Positions 11,329-23,573 of a stretch of DNA of 64,000 nucleotides are shown here, one piece after another. The stretch comes from Microthrixaceae bacterium. GTDB lineage: Bacteria; Actinomycetota; Acidimicrobiia; Acidimicrobiales; Poriferisodalaceae. Below the pieces are notes generated by a model that did not search any database, was not told where the DNA came from, and saw nothing but the letters and a program-made list of their open reading frames with translations. The position numbers were made by a program, and so were the translations under genes. Where the stretch lies: assembly GCA_011523825.1 (NCBI GenBank), contig WTFX01000017.1, forward strand, positions 142,195 through 206,194, given 5' to 3'. Position 1 is the first letter of the stretch. Each line of letters opens with the position of its first letter.

Positions 11329-11820
11329 ATGGGCGCACAGGGCGGTGATGTGAGCTGGGGTGGCTTCGCTGCCGCATGCCCCGATCTGGCCGGCAGGGTG
11401 CAGCTGCGATTCGAGAGCCACCTGCATGCGGTGATGGCCACGCTGCGTCGAGACGGCTCACCACGGATGTCCGGCATGGAAGCCCCCATACGCGACGGCC
11501 ACCTCTGGCTGGGGATGGACCGCAACTCGACCAAGGCCGCCGACTTGCGGCGCGATCCCCGGTTCGGGCTGCACTCCGCGCCCGAGAGCGGGGAACTGAA
11601 GGCAGGCGATGCCCGCATCGAGGGCACTGCGGTGCCAGCCGACGACGCCCAGCTCGACACCTTCCTGCGTGGGCATCATCACGAGATCGACGACGCGACC
11701 CCGATGGCACTGTTCACGGCCAGGATCGCCCGGGCCGTGCTGGTGCGCGTCGACGGCCAGCAGCTCGTCGTGGAGACGTGGACGCCAGCCGGCGGCCTGA
11801 CCGAACGCCGCGTCGCCTGA
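11329..11820 (+). CDS. Pyridoxamine 5'-phosphate oxidase-family split-barrel flavin protein
   Basis: This 163-residue protein has the split-barrel pattern of the PNPOx-like family. The motif LRRDGSPRMSGMEAPIRDG is followed by LWLGMDRNSTKAADLRRDPR, the loop that holds FMN or F420. The C-terminus (ARAVLVRVDGQQLVVETW) resembles the small actinobacterial members. Such proteins reduce substrates with FMN or F420; the substrate here cannot be told. The ATG has a good ribosome-binding site (CGGAGG, 7 nt). The stop faces the terC stop 10 nt away. Confidence 0.72.
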   Translation: MGAQGGDVSWGGFAAACPDLAGRVQLRFESHLHAVMATLRRDGSPRMSGMEAPIRDGHLWLGMDRNSTKAADLRRDPRFGLHSAPESGELKAGDARIEGTAVPADDAQLDTFLRGHHHEIDDATPMALFTARIARAVLVRVDGQQLVVETWTPAGGLTERRVA

Positions 11821-11830
11821 GCCACGCCGC

Positions 11831-12667
11831 CTAAGCGGTCGGCTCACTCCCGCCCGATGGAGGGTCACCAGCATCGTTGGCGTCGGCATCGCTGGCGTCG
11901 GCGGCAGCGGCGAACTCCGGCATGCGGCGCTCGTGGAACTCGACGGGCGGCGTGCGGGACTCACGGTTGTGCTTCATCCGCAGGTTGAGCGCTGTCACCA
12001 GCACAGAGAAACCCATGGCGAAGTAGATGTACCCCTTGGGGATGTGGAAATCGGCGCCCTCGGCGACCAGCGACATGCCGATGAGCAGCAGGAACGCCAG
12101 CGCCAGCATCTTCACCGTCGGGTGCTTGCCCACGAAGCGCATCACCGGCCCTGACGACCACAGCATCACGCCGACGGCGATGACCACCGCAGCGATCATC
12201 ACGCCCACCCGGTCGGCCATGCCCACCGCGGTGATGACCGAGTCGAGGCTGAACACCAAGTCCAACACGAGGATCTGGATGATCACCTTGGCGAACGACG
12301 CGCCGGCCCGGCCCTCGTCGCCGTGGTGGTCGTCGCCTTCGAGCTTGTGATGAATCTCGAACGTGGCTTTGCCCAGCAGGAATAACCCGCCGCCCAGCAG
12401 GATCAGATCGCGCCCCGACAACTCATGGCCGAACACCGAGAACAGCGGCGTCGTGAGCCGCACGATCCACGAGATGCCGAGCAGCAAGAGCACCCGCATC
12501 CCCATGGCCAGCGACAGGCCCACCACGCGTGCCCGTTCGGCTTCCTTCCCGCCCAGCCTTCCGGCGAGTATCGAGATGAAGATCACGTTGTCGATGCCGA
12601 GCACGATCTCGAGCACCGTCAGCGTGACCAGAGAGATCCAGACCTCAGGATTCGCGACCCATTCCAC
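11831..12667 (-). CDS. TerC-family integral membrane protein
   Basis: The protein has 278 residues and about seven membrane segments. The family signature of charged residues inside helices is present: TVLEIVLGIDNVIFISIL near the start, and VLDLVFSLDSVITAVGM near the middle. TerC proteins are linked to tellurite resistance and to metal-ion (manganese) handling during protein export. An acidic tail rich in Asp and Ala ends the protein. It starts at GTG 12667, 8 nt after a TAGCGT -10 box, so it is probably leaderless. Confidence 0.88.
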   Translation of the reverse strand: MEWVANPEVWISLVTLTVLEIVLGIDNVIFISILAGRLGGKEAERARVVGLSLAMGMRVLLLLGISWIVRLTTPLFSVFGHELSGRDLILLGGGLFLLGKATFEIHHKLEGDDHHGDEGRAGASFAKVIIQILVLDLVFSLDSVITAVGMADRVGVMIAAVVIAVGVMLWSSGPVMRFVGKHPTVKMLALAFLLLIGMSLVAEGADFHIPKGYIYFAMGFSVLVTALNLRMKHNRESRTPPVEFHERRMPEFAAAADASDADANDAGDPPSGGSEPTA

Positions 12668-12675
12668 GGCCGCAC

Positions 12676-12681
12676 ACGCTA
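12676..12681 (-). promoter_or_regulatory. -10 box for the leaderless terC gene
   Basis: TAGCGT on the minus strand lies 8 nt before GTG 12667. It is the same hexamer as before 7369, 25318 and 55536. Confidence 0.55.
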
Positions 12682-12734
12682 GAGCGGCGGCGCGACGCGC
12701 CCGCAGCTACTGAGCCGTCGCGACGGCGTCGCTG

Positions 12735-13580
12735 CTACTGCGAGACGGAGCCGCCCTGGGTGGCCCACCAGGCGTCGAGACGGCGCCGCGCCTCGTCGGT
12801 GCCGAGCTCGCCCTCGGTGCGGCGCAGCTCCAGCAGGAACCTCATGGCCCGGCCCACCTCTGGTCCGGGCGCCAGGCCCAGGTGGGTCATCACCTCGTCG
12901 CCGTTCAGCTCGGGGCGCAGTTCCTTGTGGGCCTGCTCGCGGGCCAGCCGGGCAATGCGCACCTCGAACCGGTCGAGCGCGTCGTGCAGGGCTTCGATCC
13001 GCTTCACATTGCGGGAGGTGCAATCGCTGCGCACCATGTCGTTCAGGTCGCCCAGCAGCGGCCCGGCGTCGCGGGCATAGCGCCGCACCGCTGCGTCGGT
13101 CCAGCCGGTGTCGTATCCCTTGAAGCGGCCCGACAGGTGCACGAGGCGGGCGACCTCGTCGGTGATGTCGGGGCCGTAGCCCATCTTCGGCATCCGCTTG
13201 CGGGTCATCTTGGCGCCGACGGCCTCGTGGTTGCGGAAGGTCACCCCGCCGGGGCCGATCTGGCGGGTCAGCGGCTTGCCGATGTCGTGGAACAGCGCCC
13301 CCAAGCGCACACGCAGGCGGGGCGGGCTCTGGGCCACCACCGCGATCGTGTGCGCCAGCACGTCCTTGTGGCGGTGGATCGGATCCTGCTCGAGCGCCAG
13401 CGCAGGCAGTTCGGGCAGGTGCTCGTCGGCCCAGCCGCTGTCGACCAGCTCCCACAGGCCCTGGCGGGGATCATCCACCACGAGCACGCTGTTCAGCTCG
13501 TCGCAGGGCAGCACGGCACCGTGGTCGAGCTCGAGCTCGTCGGCGTCGTCGCGCTCGGGCGCGCGGTGCGAGGTGGTCAT
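12735..13580 (-). CDS. HD-domain protein equal to the C-terminal half of a CCA-adding enzyme
   Basis: The protein has 281 residues. An HD motif (LGALFHDIGKPLTRQIGP) is followed by FRNHEAVGAKMTRKRM. The tRNA-binding-like tail is shared with actinobacterial CCA tRNA nucleotidyltransferases (AVRRYARDAGPLLGDL, RSDCTSRN, LNGDEVMTHLGLAPGPEVG, FLLELRRTEGELG). The N-terminal nucleotidyltransferase head is absent, and only about 85 unrelated residues precede the HD domain. It probably acts as a phosphohydrolase on RNA ends or nucleotides rather than adding CCA. ATG 13580 was chosen because the next upstream Met lies within non-conserved sequence. It is divergent from dnaE. Confidence 0.7.
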   Translation of the reverse strand: MTTSHRAPERDDADELELDHGAVLPCDELNSVLVVDDPRQGLWELVDSGWADEHLPELPALALEQDPIHRHKDVLAHTIAVVAQSPPRLRVRLGALFHDIGKPLTRQIGPGGVTFRNHEAVGAKMTRKRMPKMGYGPDITDEVARLVHLSGRFKGYDTGWTDAAVRRYARDAGPLLGDLNDMVRSDCTSRNVKRIEALHDALDRFEVRIARLAREQAHKELRPELNGDEVMTHLGLAPGPEVGRAMRFLLELRRTEGELGTDEARRRLDAWWATQGGSVSQ

Positions 13581-13815
13581 CCCTCCATGATGCAACCCTG
13601 CGAGCGGCCCTCCAACCATGTTTCTGGGGGTTTTGGACGCTCCGCACCGCGGCCCGGCGCGGGTTCACGCCGCGGCGAGGCGACCGGTCTATGTTCGACA
13701 GACGGGCACCGCAAGGGCTGGTTCGCGCCGAGTCAGCCCCAGGCGTGCCGAGCCGTCGGCACACCGGCCGATCAGCACCCCAACCCGCCGAAACACCCGC
13801 AAGGAGCAGAGCAGC
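13581..13815. other. Divergent intergenic region before dnaE
   Basis: This is 235 nt with no supported gene. It should hold promoters for the HD protein and dnaE. TATGTT at 13690-13695 could be a -10 box for dnaE. AAGGAG at 13801-13806 is the dnaE ribosome-binding site. Confidence 0.4.
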
Positions 13816-17376
<3,561 letters not shown>

Positions 17377-17390
17377 CCGGCTCCCGGGTC

Positions 17391-17408
17391 GCTCTGCCAT
17401 GGCGGAGC
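17391..17408 (+). terminator. Weak hairpin after dnaE
   Basis: GCTCTGC pairs with GCGGAGC across a 4-nt loop, with one T-G pair, shortly after the dnaE stop. There is no U tract. Confidence 0.25.
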
Positions 17409-17416
17409 CAGACCAC

Positions 17417-17422
17417 TAGTCT
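17417..17422 (+). promoter_or_regulatory. -10 box upstream of the 59-residue membrane protein
   Basis: TAGTCT lies 6 nt before a GTG at 17429. That GTG opens a 15-codon frame ending at TGA 17474-17476. If transcription starts here, the next gene gets a leader of about 70 nt that includes this tiny frame. Confidence 0.4.
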
Positions 17423-17497
17423 TTCCCGGTGGCTGCGAGCGCAGCCGACCCCCGGGAACGCGGCATCGGCCGCTGAACAGCTTCTTCAGGAGAACGC

Positions 17498-17677
17498 ATG
17501 AGCGACGCCGATACCCGCAAAGTCGACGGCAAGGCGCTCGAGGACCCGCACAAGATGATGGTCCCGTTCGCGAAGTTCAAGAGCTTCGAGTTCGCAGACA
17601 AGCTCTGGGTGCTCGGCGGGCTGCTCTTCCTGATCATCCTGATCAACGTCGTGTTCTCCGGCGGCACCGGGGGCTAG
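17498..17677 (+). CDS. Small single-pass membrane protein, unknown function (59 aa)
   Basis: ATG 17498 is preceded by AGGAG at 7 nt. The product has 59 residues: a charged, hydrophilic N-terminal half (about 1-34), then one membrane helix (WVLGGLLFLIILINVVF, about 37-53) and a short Gly-rich tail. It should sit in the membrane with the N-terminus probably in the cytoplasm. I do not recognise a family. It lies alone between dnaE and thrS. The good ribosome-binding site and an upstream -10 box argue that it is expressed. Confidence 0.65.
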   Translation: MSDADTRKVDGKALEDPHKMMVPFAKFKSFEFADKLWVLGGLLFLIILINVVFSGGTGG

Positions 17678-17784
17678 TCGCTGCGGTCCCTCACCCGCCC
17701 CATGACGTGCGCTCGACGCAGCACTGCTGCCGCCACGTCACAAATAACTCGCAATCGCAGGGCTGAGGCGAGGAAACTGTCTCT

Positions 17785-19854
17785 ATGAGCGGCAACGGGG
17801 CCGACCCAAGCGACATCGGCGGCGGGCGTGCCGCAGTCACCGTCGTGCTGCCCGACGGGCAGACCCGCGAGCTTGCCGGTGGTGCCACCGGCGCCGACCT
17901 TGCTGCGTCGCTGGGGCGGCGAGCCGCGAAGGATGCGCTGATCGCCGTTGCCGACGGCGTCGAGCTCGACCTGAACCGGCCCTTGCCCGACGGCGCCTCG
18001 GTGTCGCTGGTGTTCCCGTCGTCAGACGAGGGGCTCGAGGTGCTGCGCCACTCGACCGCCCACGTGCTGGCCCAGGCGGTGCTGCGGCTCTACCCGGGCG
18101 CCACCTTCTCGATCGGGCCGCCGATCACCGACGGCTTCTACTACGACTTCGACTTGGGGGTCGACGAGGGCGGGCGGGCGCGCACCTTCTCCGATGAGGA
18201 CCTCGAAGCGATCGAGACCGAGATGCGGGCCATCGTGGCCGCTCGCCAGCCGTTCATTCGGGCCGAGGTGGACCGGGCCGCGGCAGACGAGCTCTTCGCC
18301 GACCATCCCTACAAGATCGAGATCCTCGACGGCGAGGCCGACGACCCCGCCTCGGGTCCCGAAGGCGGGGTGATCACCACCTACCGCAACACCGACGAGT
18401 TCGTGGACCTGTGCCGCGGACCGCACGTGCCCGACACCGGGCGGCTGGGTCACTTCAAGCTGATGCGCGTGGCGGGGGCGTACTGGCGGGGCGACGAGAA
18501 CCGCCAGATGCTGCAGCGGATCTACGGCACCGCGTGGGGTTCGAAGGCCGAGCTGGCCGCCCACCTGGAACGGCTGGAGGAAGCCGCCAAGCGCGACCAC
18601 CGGCGGCTGGTGACCGACTTGGATCTGGTGAGCTTCCCTGCCGAGCTGGGCGGCGGGCTGGCGGTGTGGCACCCGAAGGGCGCGGTGGTCCGCAGGATCA
18701 TGGAGGACTACAGCCGCGACCGCCACGAGGCGGGCGGCTACGAGTTCGTCTATACGCCCCACCTGGCCAACGCCCGGCTGTTCGAGACCTCAGGCCACCT
18801 CGACTTCTACGCCGAGGGCATGTACCCGCCGATGGAGATGGACAACGGCGTCTACTACCCCAAGCCGATGAACTGCCCCATGCACTGCCTGATCTTCAAT
18901 CAGCGGCAGCGCTCGTACCGCGAGCTGCCGCTGCGGCTGTTCGAGCTGGGCACCGTGTACCGCTACGAGCGGTCGGGCACCCTGCACGGGCTGATGCGGA
19001 TCCGGGGGTTCACCCAGGACGACAGCCACCTGTACGTGGCACCCGAGCAGTTGGGTGACGAGATCGAGGGCCTGCTGGACTTCGTGCTGTCGGTGCTGGC
19101 CGCGTTCGGCTTCGACGACTTCGAGTTCAAGCTGTCCACGCAGGATCCTGAGAAGTACGTGGGCGACGACGAGGGCTGGCAGCGGGCGACCGCGGCGCTG
19201 CGGGCCGCCTTGGATCGGCGTGGCCACGACTACACCGAGGCCGAGGGCGAGGCGGCGTTCTACGGGCCGAAGATCGACATCGACGTGCTGGATGCGATCG
19301 GGCGGTCGTGGCAGCTGTCCACCATCCAGGTCGACTTCAACCTGCCCGAACGGTTCAACCTGCGCTATACCGGCGCCGACGGCGAGTTGCACCGGCCGAT
19401 CATGATCCACCGGGCGCTGTTCGGCGCCATCGAGCGGTTCTTCGGCGTGATGGTGGAGCACTACGCGGGTGCGTTCCCGCCTTGGCTGGCACCGGTGCAG
19501 GCCGTGGTGATGGGCGTGCGGGCCGATCATGACTCGTTTGCCGAATCGGTGGCGGCGCAGCTCGCCGAGGCGGGCTTCCGGGCCGAGATGGTGCCGGCGG
19601 ATGATCCTCTGGGCGCCCGGATCCGGCGAGCCAAGCTGGACAAGGTGCCCTACGTGCTGGTGGTGGGAGACGACGACGTGTCGGCGGGCACGGTGGGCGT
19701 GAACCCCCGTGGCCAGCCGGTGCAGCGTGACGTGCCGCTTGGAGACTTCCTGGCACGGCTGACCGACGAGGTAGAGCGCAAAGCCGCCGACGTCGGCGAC
19801 GCAGCCAGCACAGCCACCGATGTCAGCCCGGCAGCGGCTGCGGACGGCAGCTGA
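17785..19854 (+). CDS. thrS: Threonyl-tRNA synthetase
   Basis: This enzyme charges tRNA-Thr with threonine and edits mischarged Ser-tRNA. It has 689 residues. A TGS domain at about 16-80 (VTVVLPDGQTRELAGG) is followed by the editing domain with HSTAHVLAQAV and CRGPHVPDTG. In the class II catalytic core, the Cys of MNCPMHCLIF is a zinc ligand, and RYERSGTLHGLMRIRGFTQDD is motif 2. The RALFGAIERFFGVMVEHYAG segment is motif 3, followed by the anticodon-binding domain. GAGGAAA precedes the ATG. A short Ala/Asp tail extends beyond the family end. Confidence 0.95.
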   Translation: MSGNGADPSDIGGGRAAVTVVLPDGQTRELAGGATGADLAASLGRRAAKDALIAVADGVELDLNRPLPDGASVSLVFPSSDEGLEVLRHSTAHVLAQAVLRLYPGATFSIGPPITDGFYYDFDLGVDEGGRARTFSDEDLEAIETEMRAIVAARQPFIRAEVDRAAADELFADHPYKIEILDGEADDPASGPEGGVITTYRNTDEFVDLCRGPHVPDTGRLGHFKLMRVAGAYWRGDENRQMLQRIYGTAWGSKAELAAHLERLEEAAKRDHRRLVTDLDLVSFPAELGGGLAVWHPKGAVVRRIMEDYSRDRHEAGGYEFVYTPHLANARLFETSGHLDFYAEGMYPPMEMDNGVYYPKPMNCPMHCLIFNQRQRSYRELPLRLFELGTVYRYERSGTLHGLMRIRGFTQDDSHLYVAPEQLGDEIEGLLDFVLSVLAAFGFDDFEFKLSTQDPEKYVGDDEGWQRATAALRAALDRRGHDYTEAEGEAAFYGPKIDIDVLDAIGRSWQLSTIQVDFNLPERFNLRYTGADGELHRPIMIHRALFGAIERFFGVMVEHYAGAFPPWLAPVQAVVMGVRADHDSFAESVAAQLAEAGFRAEMVPADDPLGARIRRAKLDKVPYVLVVGDDDVSAGTVGVNPRGQPVQRDVPLGDFLARLTDEVERKAADVGDAASTATDVSPAAAADGS

Positions 19855-19897
19855 GGCTGGGCGGGCGAGGCTCGACGGCTGAGTCTGGGGATTGGGC

Positions 19898-21073
19898 GTG
19901 CAGGCACTGGTTTTCGAGCGCAAGGAGCTGCGGTTCGCTGCTGCCATGGCGGCGGGGAAGCTGAAGCCGGGGTCCGGTGCCGGCGTCGGACCGCTCAAGC
20001 TGACCGACATCGACCCCCCGGAGCTGCCCGGGCCCGGCTGGCAGTACGTGCGGCCGGCCCTGTCGGGCATCTGCGGCTCCGACCTGGCAACGGTCGACGG
20101 CAAGGTGTCGCGCTACTTCGAACCGCTGGTGTCGTTCCCGTTCGTGCCCGGGCACGAAGTGGTGGGCCACACCGACGACGGCACCCGGGTGGTGCTCGAG
20201 CCGGTGCTGGGCCATGAGGCGCACGGCTTCGCCCCGCCCTGGCCCGACGCCGCTCCCGCCGACGGCGACGACTACGGCCACCTGATCGGCGGCGAGATCG
20301 AGGCCGGTCTGCAGACCGGGTCGTGCGCCTCGACCGGCGGAGGCTGGTCGGAGACGTTCGCTGCCCACGAGTCGCAGCTGCATTCGCTGGGGTCGCTTGG
20401 GCCCGAAGAGCTGTCCGACGAGGCGGCCGTGATGATCGAGCCGACCGCGGCCGGCGTGCATGCGGCGCTGCGATCGGGCGTGTCCGAGGGCGGCACGGCG
20501 GCGGTGATCGGCGCCGGCACGATGGGCCTGGTTGCGGTGGCTGCGCTGCGCGAGCTGACCGGTGTGGCGGCGATCGTGGTGGGTGCCCGCTACAGCCACC
20601 AGCGCCGCCTGGCCCGTGAGCTGGGTGCCGACCTGGCGGTGTCGCCCGACGAGCTGGGCCGGGCCGTGCGCCGGGCGGCAGGCACCCGGGTGATCGGCGA
20701 GACGCTCGGCTCGGGCACGCACGTGACCATTGACGCGGTGGCCTCGTCGGAGTCGCTGACCGACGCCATCGCGCTCACCCGCCCCCGCGGCCGGGTGGTG
20801 GTGCTGGGCATGCCCGCCAATGTCGAGCTGAACCTCTCGGCGCTGTGGCACCGCGAGACCGAGCTGGTGGGTGCCTATTGCTATGGCACCGAACCCAGGC
20901 TCGACGGGGGCCATACCTTCGAAGCCGCCATCAAGCTGGCGCGTGATTGCGACCTGGGCCGCCTCGTGTCTGAGCTGTACCCGCTCGACGAATACCGCAA
21001 TGCCCTCGAGCACGCCGCCAACGCCGGCGCCCGAGGCTCGGTCAAGATCGCCTTCGACCTCCGCGAGTCGTAG
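19898..21073 (+). CDS. Medium-chain zinc-type alcohol/sugar dehydrogenase
   Basis: The protein has about 391 residues. The MDR fold is visible from SGICGSDLATVDG (catalytic zinc Cys), FVPGHEVVGH (GHE motif) and the Rossmann motif AVIGAGTMGLVAVAAL. The structural-zinc loop with four Cys found in many MDR enzymes is missing; only QTGSCASTGGGWSE remains. The substrate is unknown, and threonine-dehydrogenase or glucose-dehydrogenase-like enzymes are the nearest kinds. The GTG at 19898 is preferred over TTG 19892 because CTGGGGA lies at a suitable distance. It follows thrS by 43 nt and may be co-transcribed. Confidence 0.78.
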   Translation: MQALVFERKELRFAAAMAAGKLKPGSGAGVGPLKLTDIDPPELPGPGWQYVRPALSGICGSDLATVDGKVSRYFEPLVSFPFVPGHEVVGHTDDGTRVVLEPVLGHEAHGFAPPWPDAAPADGDDYGHLIGGEIEAGLQTGSCASTGGGWSETFAAHESQLHSLGSLGPEELSDEAAVMIEPTAAGVHAALRSGVSEGGTAAVIGAGTMGLVAVAALRELTGVAAIVVGARYSHQRRLARELGADLAVSPDELGRAVRRAAGTRVIGETLGSGTHVTIDAVASSESLTDAIALTRPRGRVVVLGMPANVELNLSALWHRETELVGAYCYGTEPRLDGGHTFEAAIKLARDCDLGRLVSELYPLDEYRNALEHAANAGARGSVKIAFDLRES

Positions 21074-21341
21074 CAACCAGCGGCAATCGAGCTGGGGGAT
21101 TGTTGGGCTTTGCGCGGCCCAGGTCAAGGACATCGACAGTGGAATCTCTCAGGGGGTCCATAGGGAACTCTCAGCCAGATGGCGTTCCCGTGACATAGGC
21201 GCGCCGTTACGGTGCGGCGCTCAGCCTCCGATCACAGCATGGGGAAGTTGTATCCCCAAGCAGTGGCCGGGGGCTGAATGCGTTACATTCCCCATCAGAG
21301 ACAGCGGCCCGGCCGCTCCGTCTCAAGGAGCGCGTCCCCCC
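21074..21341. other. Leader region of the peroxidase gene
   Basis: This is 268 nt without a supported gene. It contains a GGGGA-N7-TCCCC hairpin near 21240-21257, TACATT at 21284-21289 as a possible -10 box, and AAGGAG at 21325-21330 as ribosome-binding site. No known riboswitch was recognised. Confidence 0.4.
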
Positions 21342-23489
21342 GTGCAAAATCCACCCCGTTTCCCCCGACGTGTCGCGCTCGCATTCACCTTGGCCGCCGC
21401 ATTCACGCTGGCGGTGCCGCCCCAGCAGGGCCTGGCACTAGGCGTCGACACCGCCGCCGATACGGTTGCCGGCTGGGTCCCTGTCGGGGGCAGCACAGCC
21501 TGGCAGGCAAACCTGACGATCGGAGGCAGCGCAGGCCAACTGGGCTACAGCTCATCGCTGGGCGGCGACCTCAGCGATGCCAGCTTCACATGGAACCAGA
21601 CCGACCATGTGGTGACGGAACTCATCTTCACCCCGACGCCGTCCGGTGGCGACACCGGTGCGATGAGCTTCCTCGTCAACCCAGAGTTGCCCGATGAGGC
21701 CAGTGCGCTGCGGCTGCAACTCGGCCCGCTCGGACTGAACTTCGCCGACGCAACGATCGATGCCGGCGCCTACACCTGGGACGGCGTCGAGATCGACTGG
21801 GCGAGCGGGGACACGGTCGCCGTCAGCTTGGAGGAGTTCCCGCAGCACTTCACGCCCCGGGCCTTCGACGGCCGCCGCAACAACACGGACAACCCGGCCT
21901 GGGGGTCTGCGGGCGTCGCGTTGCTGAAGAAGGCCGCCGACGCCTACGCCGACGGGGTGTCAACGCCGACTGAAGGACGGCCGAACGCCCGCACCATCAG
22001 CAACCTCGTCTTCGCCCAGGACGAATCGGTGCCGCACGCCTTACGGGGCAGCGACCTGGTGTGGCAGTGGGGCCAGTTCATCGATCACGACATCACGCTC
22101 AGCCCCGACAACCTCGACGAAGCGTTCTCAATTGCCGTGCCGAGCGGCGACCCGGTGTTCGACCCGGACGGCATCGGCGAGATGACTATCGAGCTCCACC
22201 GCTCTGCCTCCGATGCCAGCACGGGCACCGGCACCGACGATCCGCGCCGGCAGATCAACGCGCTCACCGCCTTCGTCGACGGCTCACAGGTGTACGGCTC
22301 GGACCGTGCCCGAGCCAACGCGTTGCGCACCCATGACGGCACCGGAAGGCTCAAGACCTCGGGCGACGGCAAGTACCTGCCGTACAACACCGGTGGGCTC
22401 GACAACGAGGGCGGCGCGCACCGCACCAACCTGTTCGTGGCGGGTGATCTTCGAGTCAACGAGCAGATCGGCCTCATCGCGATGCACACGCTGTTCGTGC
22501 GCGAGCACAACCGCCTTGCTGACCTCGTCGCCGCTGAGAATCCCGACCTCAGCGGTGACGAGATCTATGAGCTGTCCCGCAAGATCGTCGGCGCCCTGAT
22601 CCAGAACATCACCTACAGCGAGTTCCTGCCCCTGCTGCTAAGCCCCGACGCGCTCGGCGCCTACGACGGCTACGACCCCGACATCGACCCGACCATCGCG
22701 AGCGAGTTCTCCGCAGCGTCATACCGGGTCGGCCACACGCTGCTGTCGTCGAACCTGCATCTGCTCGATGACGACGGCGAGTCCTCCCACGTCGGGCTGC
22801 GGGAGGCTTTCTTCCGCCCTGCGTTCTATGACGATCACGACATCGCCGAGGTGCTACGCGGGTTCGCTGCTCAGCCGGCCCAGAATGTCAACGCGCTGGT
22901 CATCGACGACGTCCGGAACTTCCTCATGCGGGGACCGGGAGGGCCGGCGTTCGACTTGGTCGCTCTGAACATCCAGCGGGGTCGCGATCACGGTCTCAGC
23001 GACTTCAACACCGTGCGTGAGGCCTACGGCCTGGACCCGGTGGCCGGCTTCGCGGACATCAGCTCGGACGCCGGGGTTCAACAGGCCCTCATCGACGCCT
23101 ACGGCAACGTCGACGATCTGGACCTGTGGCCGGCCGCGCTGGCGGAAGACCACGCCGACGGTGCGTCCGTCGGCATGACGCTGCAGGCCGTCATCGGCGA
23201 GCAGTTCCGGCGCCTGCGGGACGGCGACCGCTTCTGGTTCGAGAACGATCCCTTCTTCGTGGCCAACACCGACCTGCTCACCGAAGTTCGCAACACCACG
23301 CTGGCCGACATCATCCGGCGCAACACTTCGGTCGGGAGCGAGCTGAACGACAACGCGTTCGTCGTAGCGGACGGCAGCGAGACCGACGGCGACTCTGCAT
23401 CCGACGGCACCGCGACTGCCGGCAAGCTCGTTGCCCTCCAGCCCGCACCGCCGACTGTCCAGTACACACCGCCGCTCGTCTTCTACTAG
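21342..23489 (+). CDS. Exported haem peroxidase (animal-peroxidase family) with N-terminal beta module
   Basis: The protein has 715 residues from GTG 21342, preceded by AAGGAG. Residues about 10-33 are a signal peptide. Residues about 50-165 form a beta-sandwich-like module (FTWNQTDHVVTELIFTP, LRLQLGPLGLNFADA, YTWDGVEIDWASGDTVAVSL) of a type I associate with large surface proteins. The rest is the An_peroxidase domain. The distal His lies in VWQWGQFIDHDITL (about 250), LFVREHNRLAD follows, the proximal His is in RVGHTLLSSNL (about 465), and QRGRDHGLSDFN comes later. It should oxidise halides or phenols with H2O2 outside the cell. The longer upstream frame is not used. Confidence 0.88.
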   Translation: MQNPPRFPRRVALAFTLAAAFTLAVPPQQGLALGVDTAADTVAGWVPVGGSTAWQANLTIGGSAGQLGYSSSLGGDLSDASFTWNQTDHVVTELIFTPTPSGGDTGAMSFLVNPELPDEASALRLQLGPLGLNFADATIDAGAYTWDGVEIDWASGDTVAVSLEEFPQHFTPRAFDGRRNNTDNPAWGSAGVALLKKAADAYADGVSTPTEGRPNARTISNLVFAQDESVPHALRGSDLVWQWGQFIDHDITLSPDNLDEAFSIAVPSGDPVFDPDGIGEMTIELHRSASDASTGTGTDDPRRQINALTAFVDGSQVYGSDRARANALRTHDGTGRLKTSGDGKYLPYNTGGLDNEGGAHRTNLFVAGDLRVNEQIGLIAMHTLFVREHNRLADLVAAENPDLSGDEIYELSRKIVGALIQNITYSEFLPLLLSPDALGAYDGYDPDIDPTIASEFSAASYRVGHTLLSSNLHLLDDDGESSHVGLREAFFRPAFYDDHDIAEVLRGFAAQPAQNVNALVIDDVRNFLMRGPGGPAFDLVALNIQRGRDHGLSDFNTVREAYGLDPVAGFADISSDAGVQQALIDAYGNVDDLDLWPAALAEDHADGASVGMTLQAVIGEQFRRLRDGDRFWFENDPFFVANTDLLTEVRNTTLADIIRRNTSVGSELNDNAFVVADGSETDGDSASDGTATAGKLVALQPAPPTVQYTPPLVFY

Positions 23490-23500
23490 GCGACGAGCGG
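23472..23500 (+). terminator. Hairpin overlapping the peroxidase stop codon
   Basis: CCGCTCGTC (23472-23480) pairs perfectly with GACGAGCGG (23492-23500). The 11-nt loop contains the TAG stop. The layout matches the hairpin at the end of sdhB. Confidence 0.55.
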
Positions 23501-23573
23501 GCACGGGTGGGCGCGGACCCAGCGTTCACGGCGGGGACAGGGTTCGTTCGGCCGGAACTGGCAGGCTGTCGCG

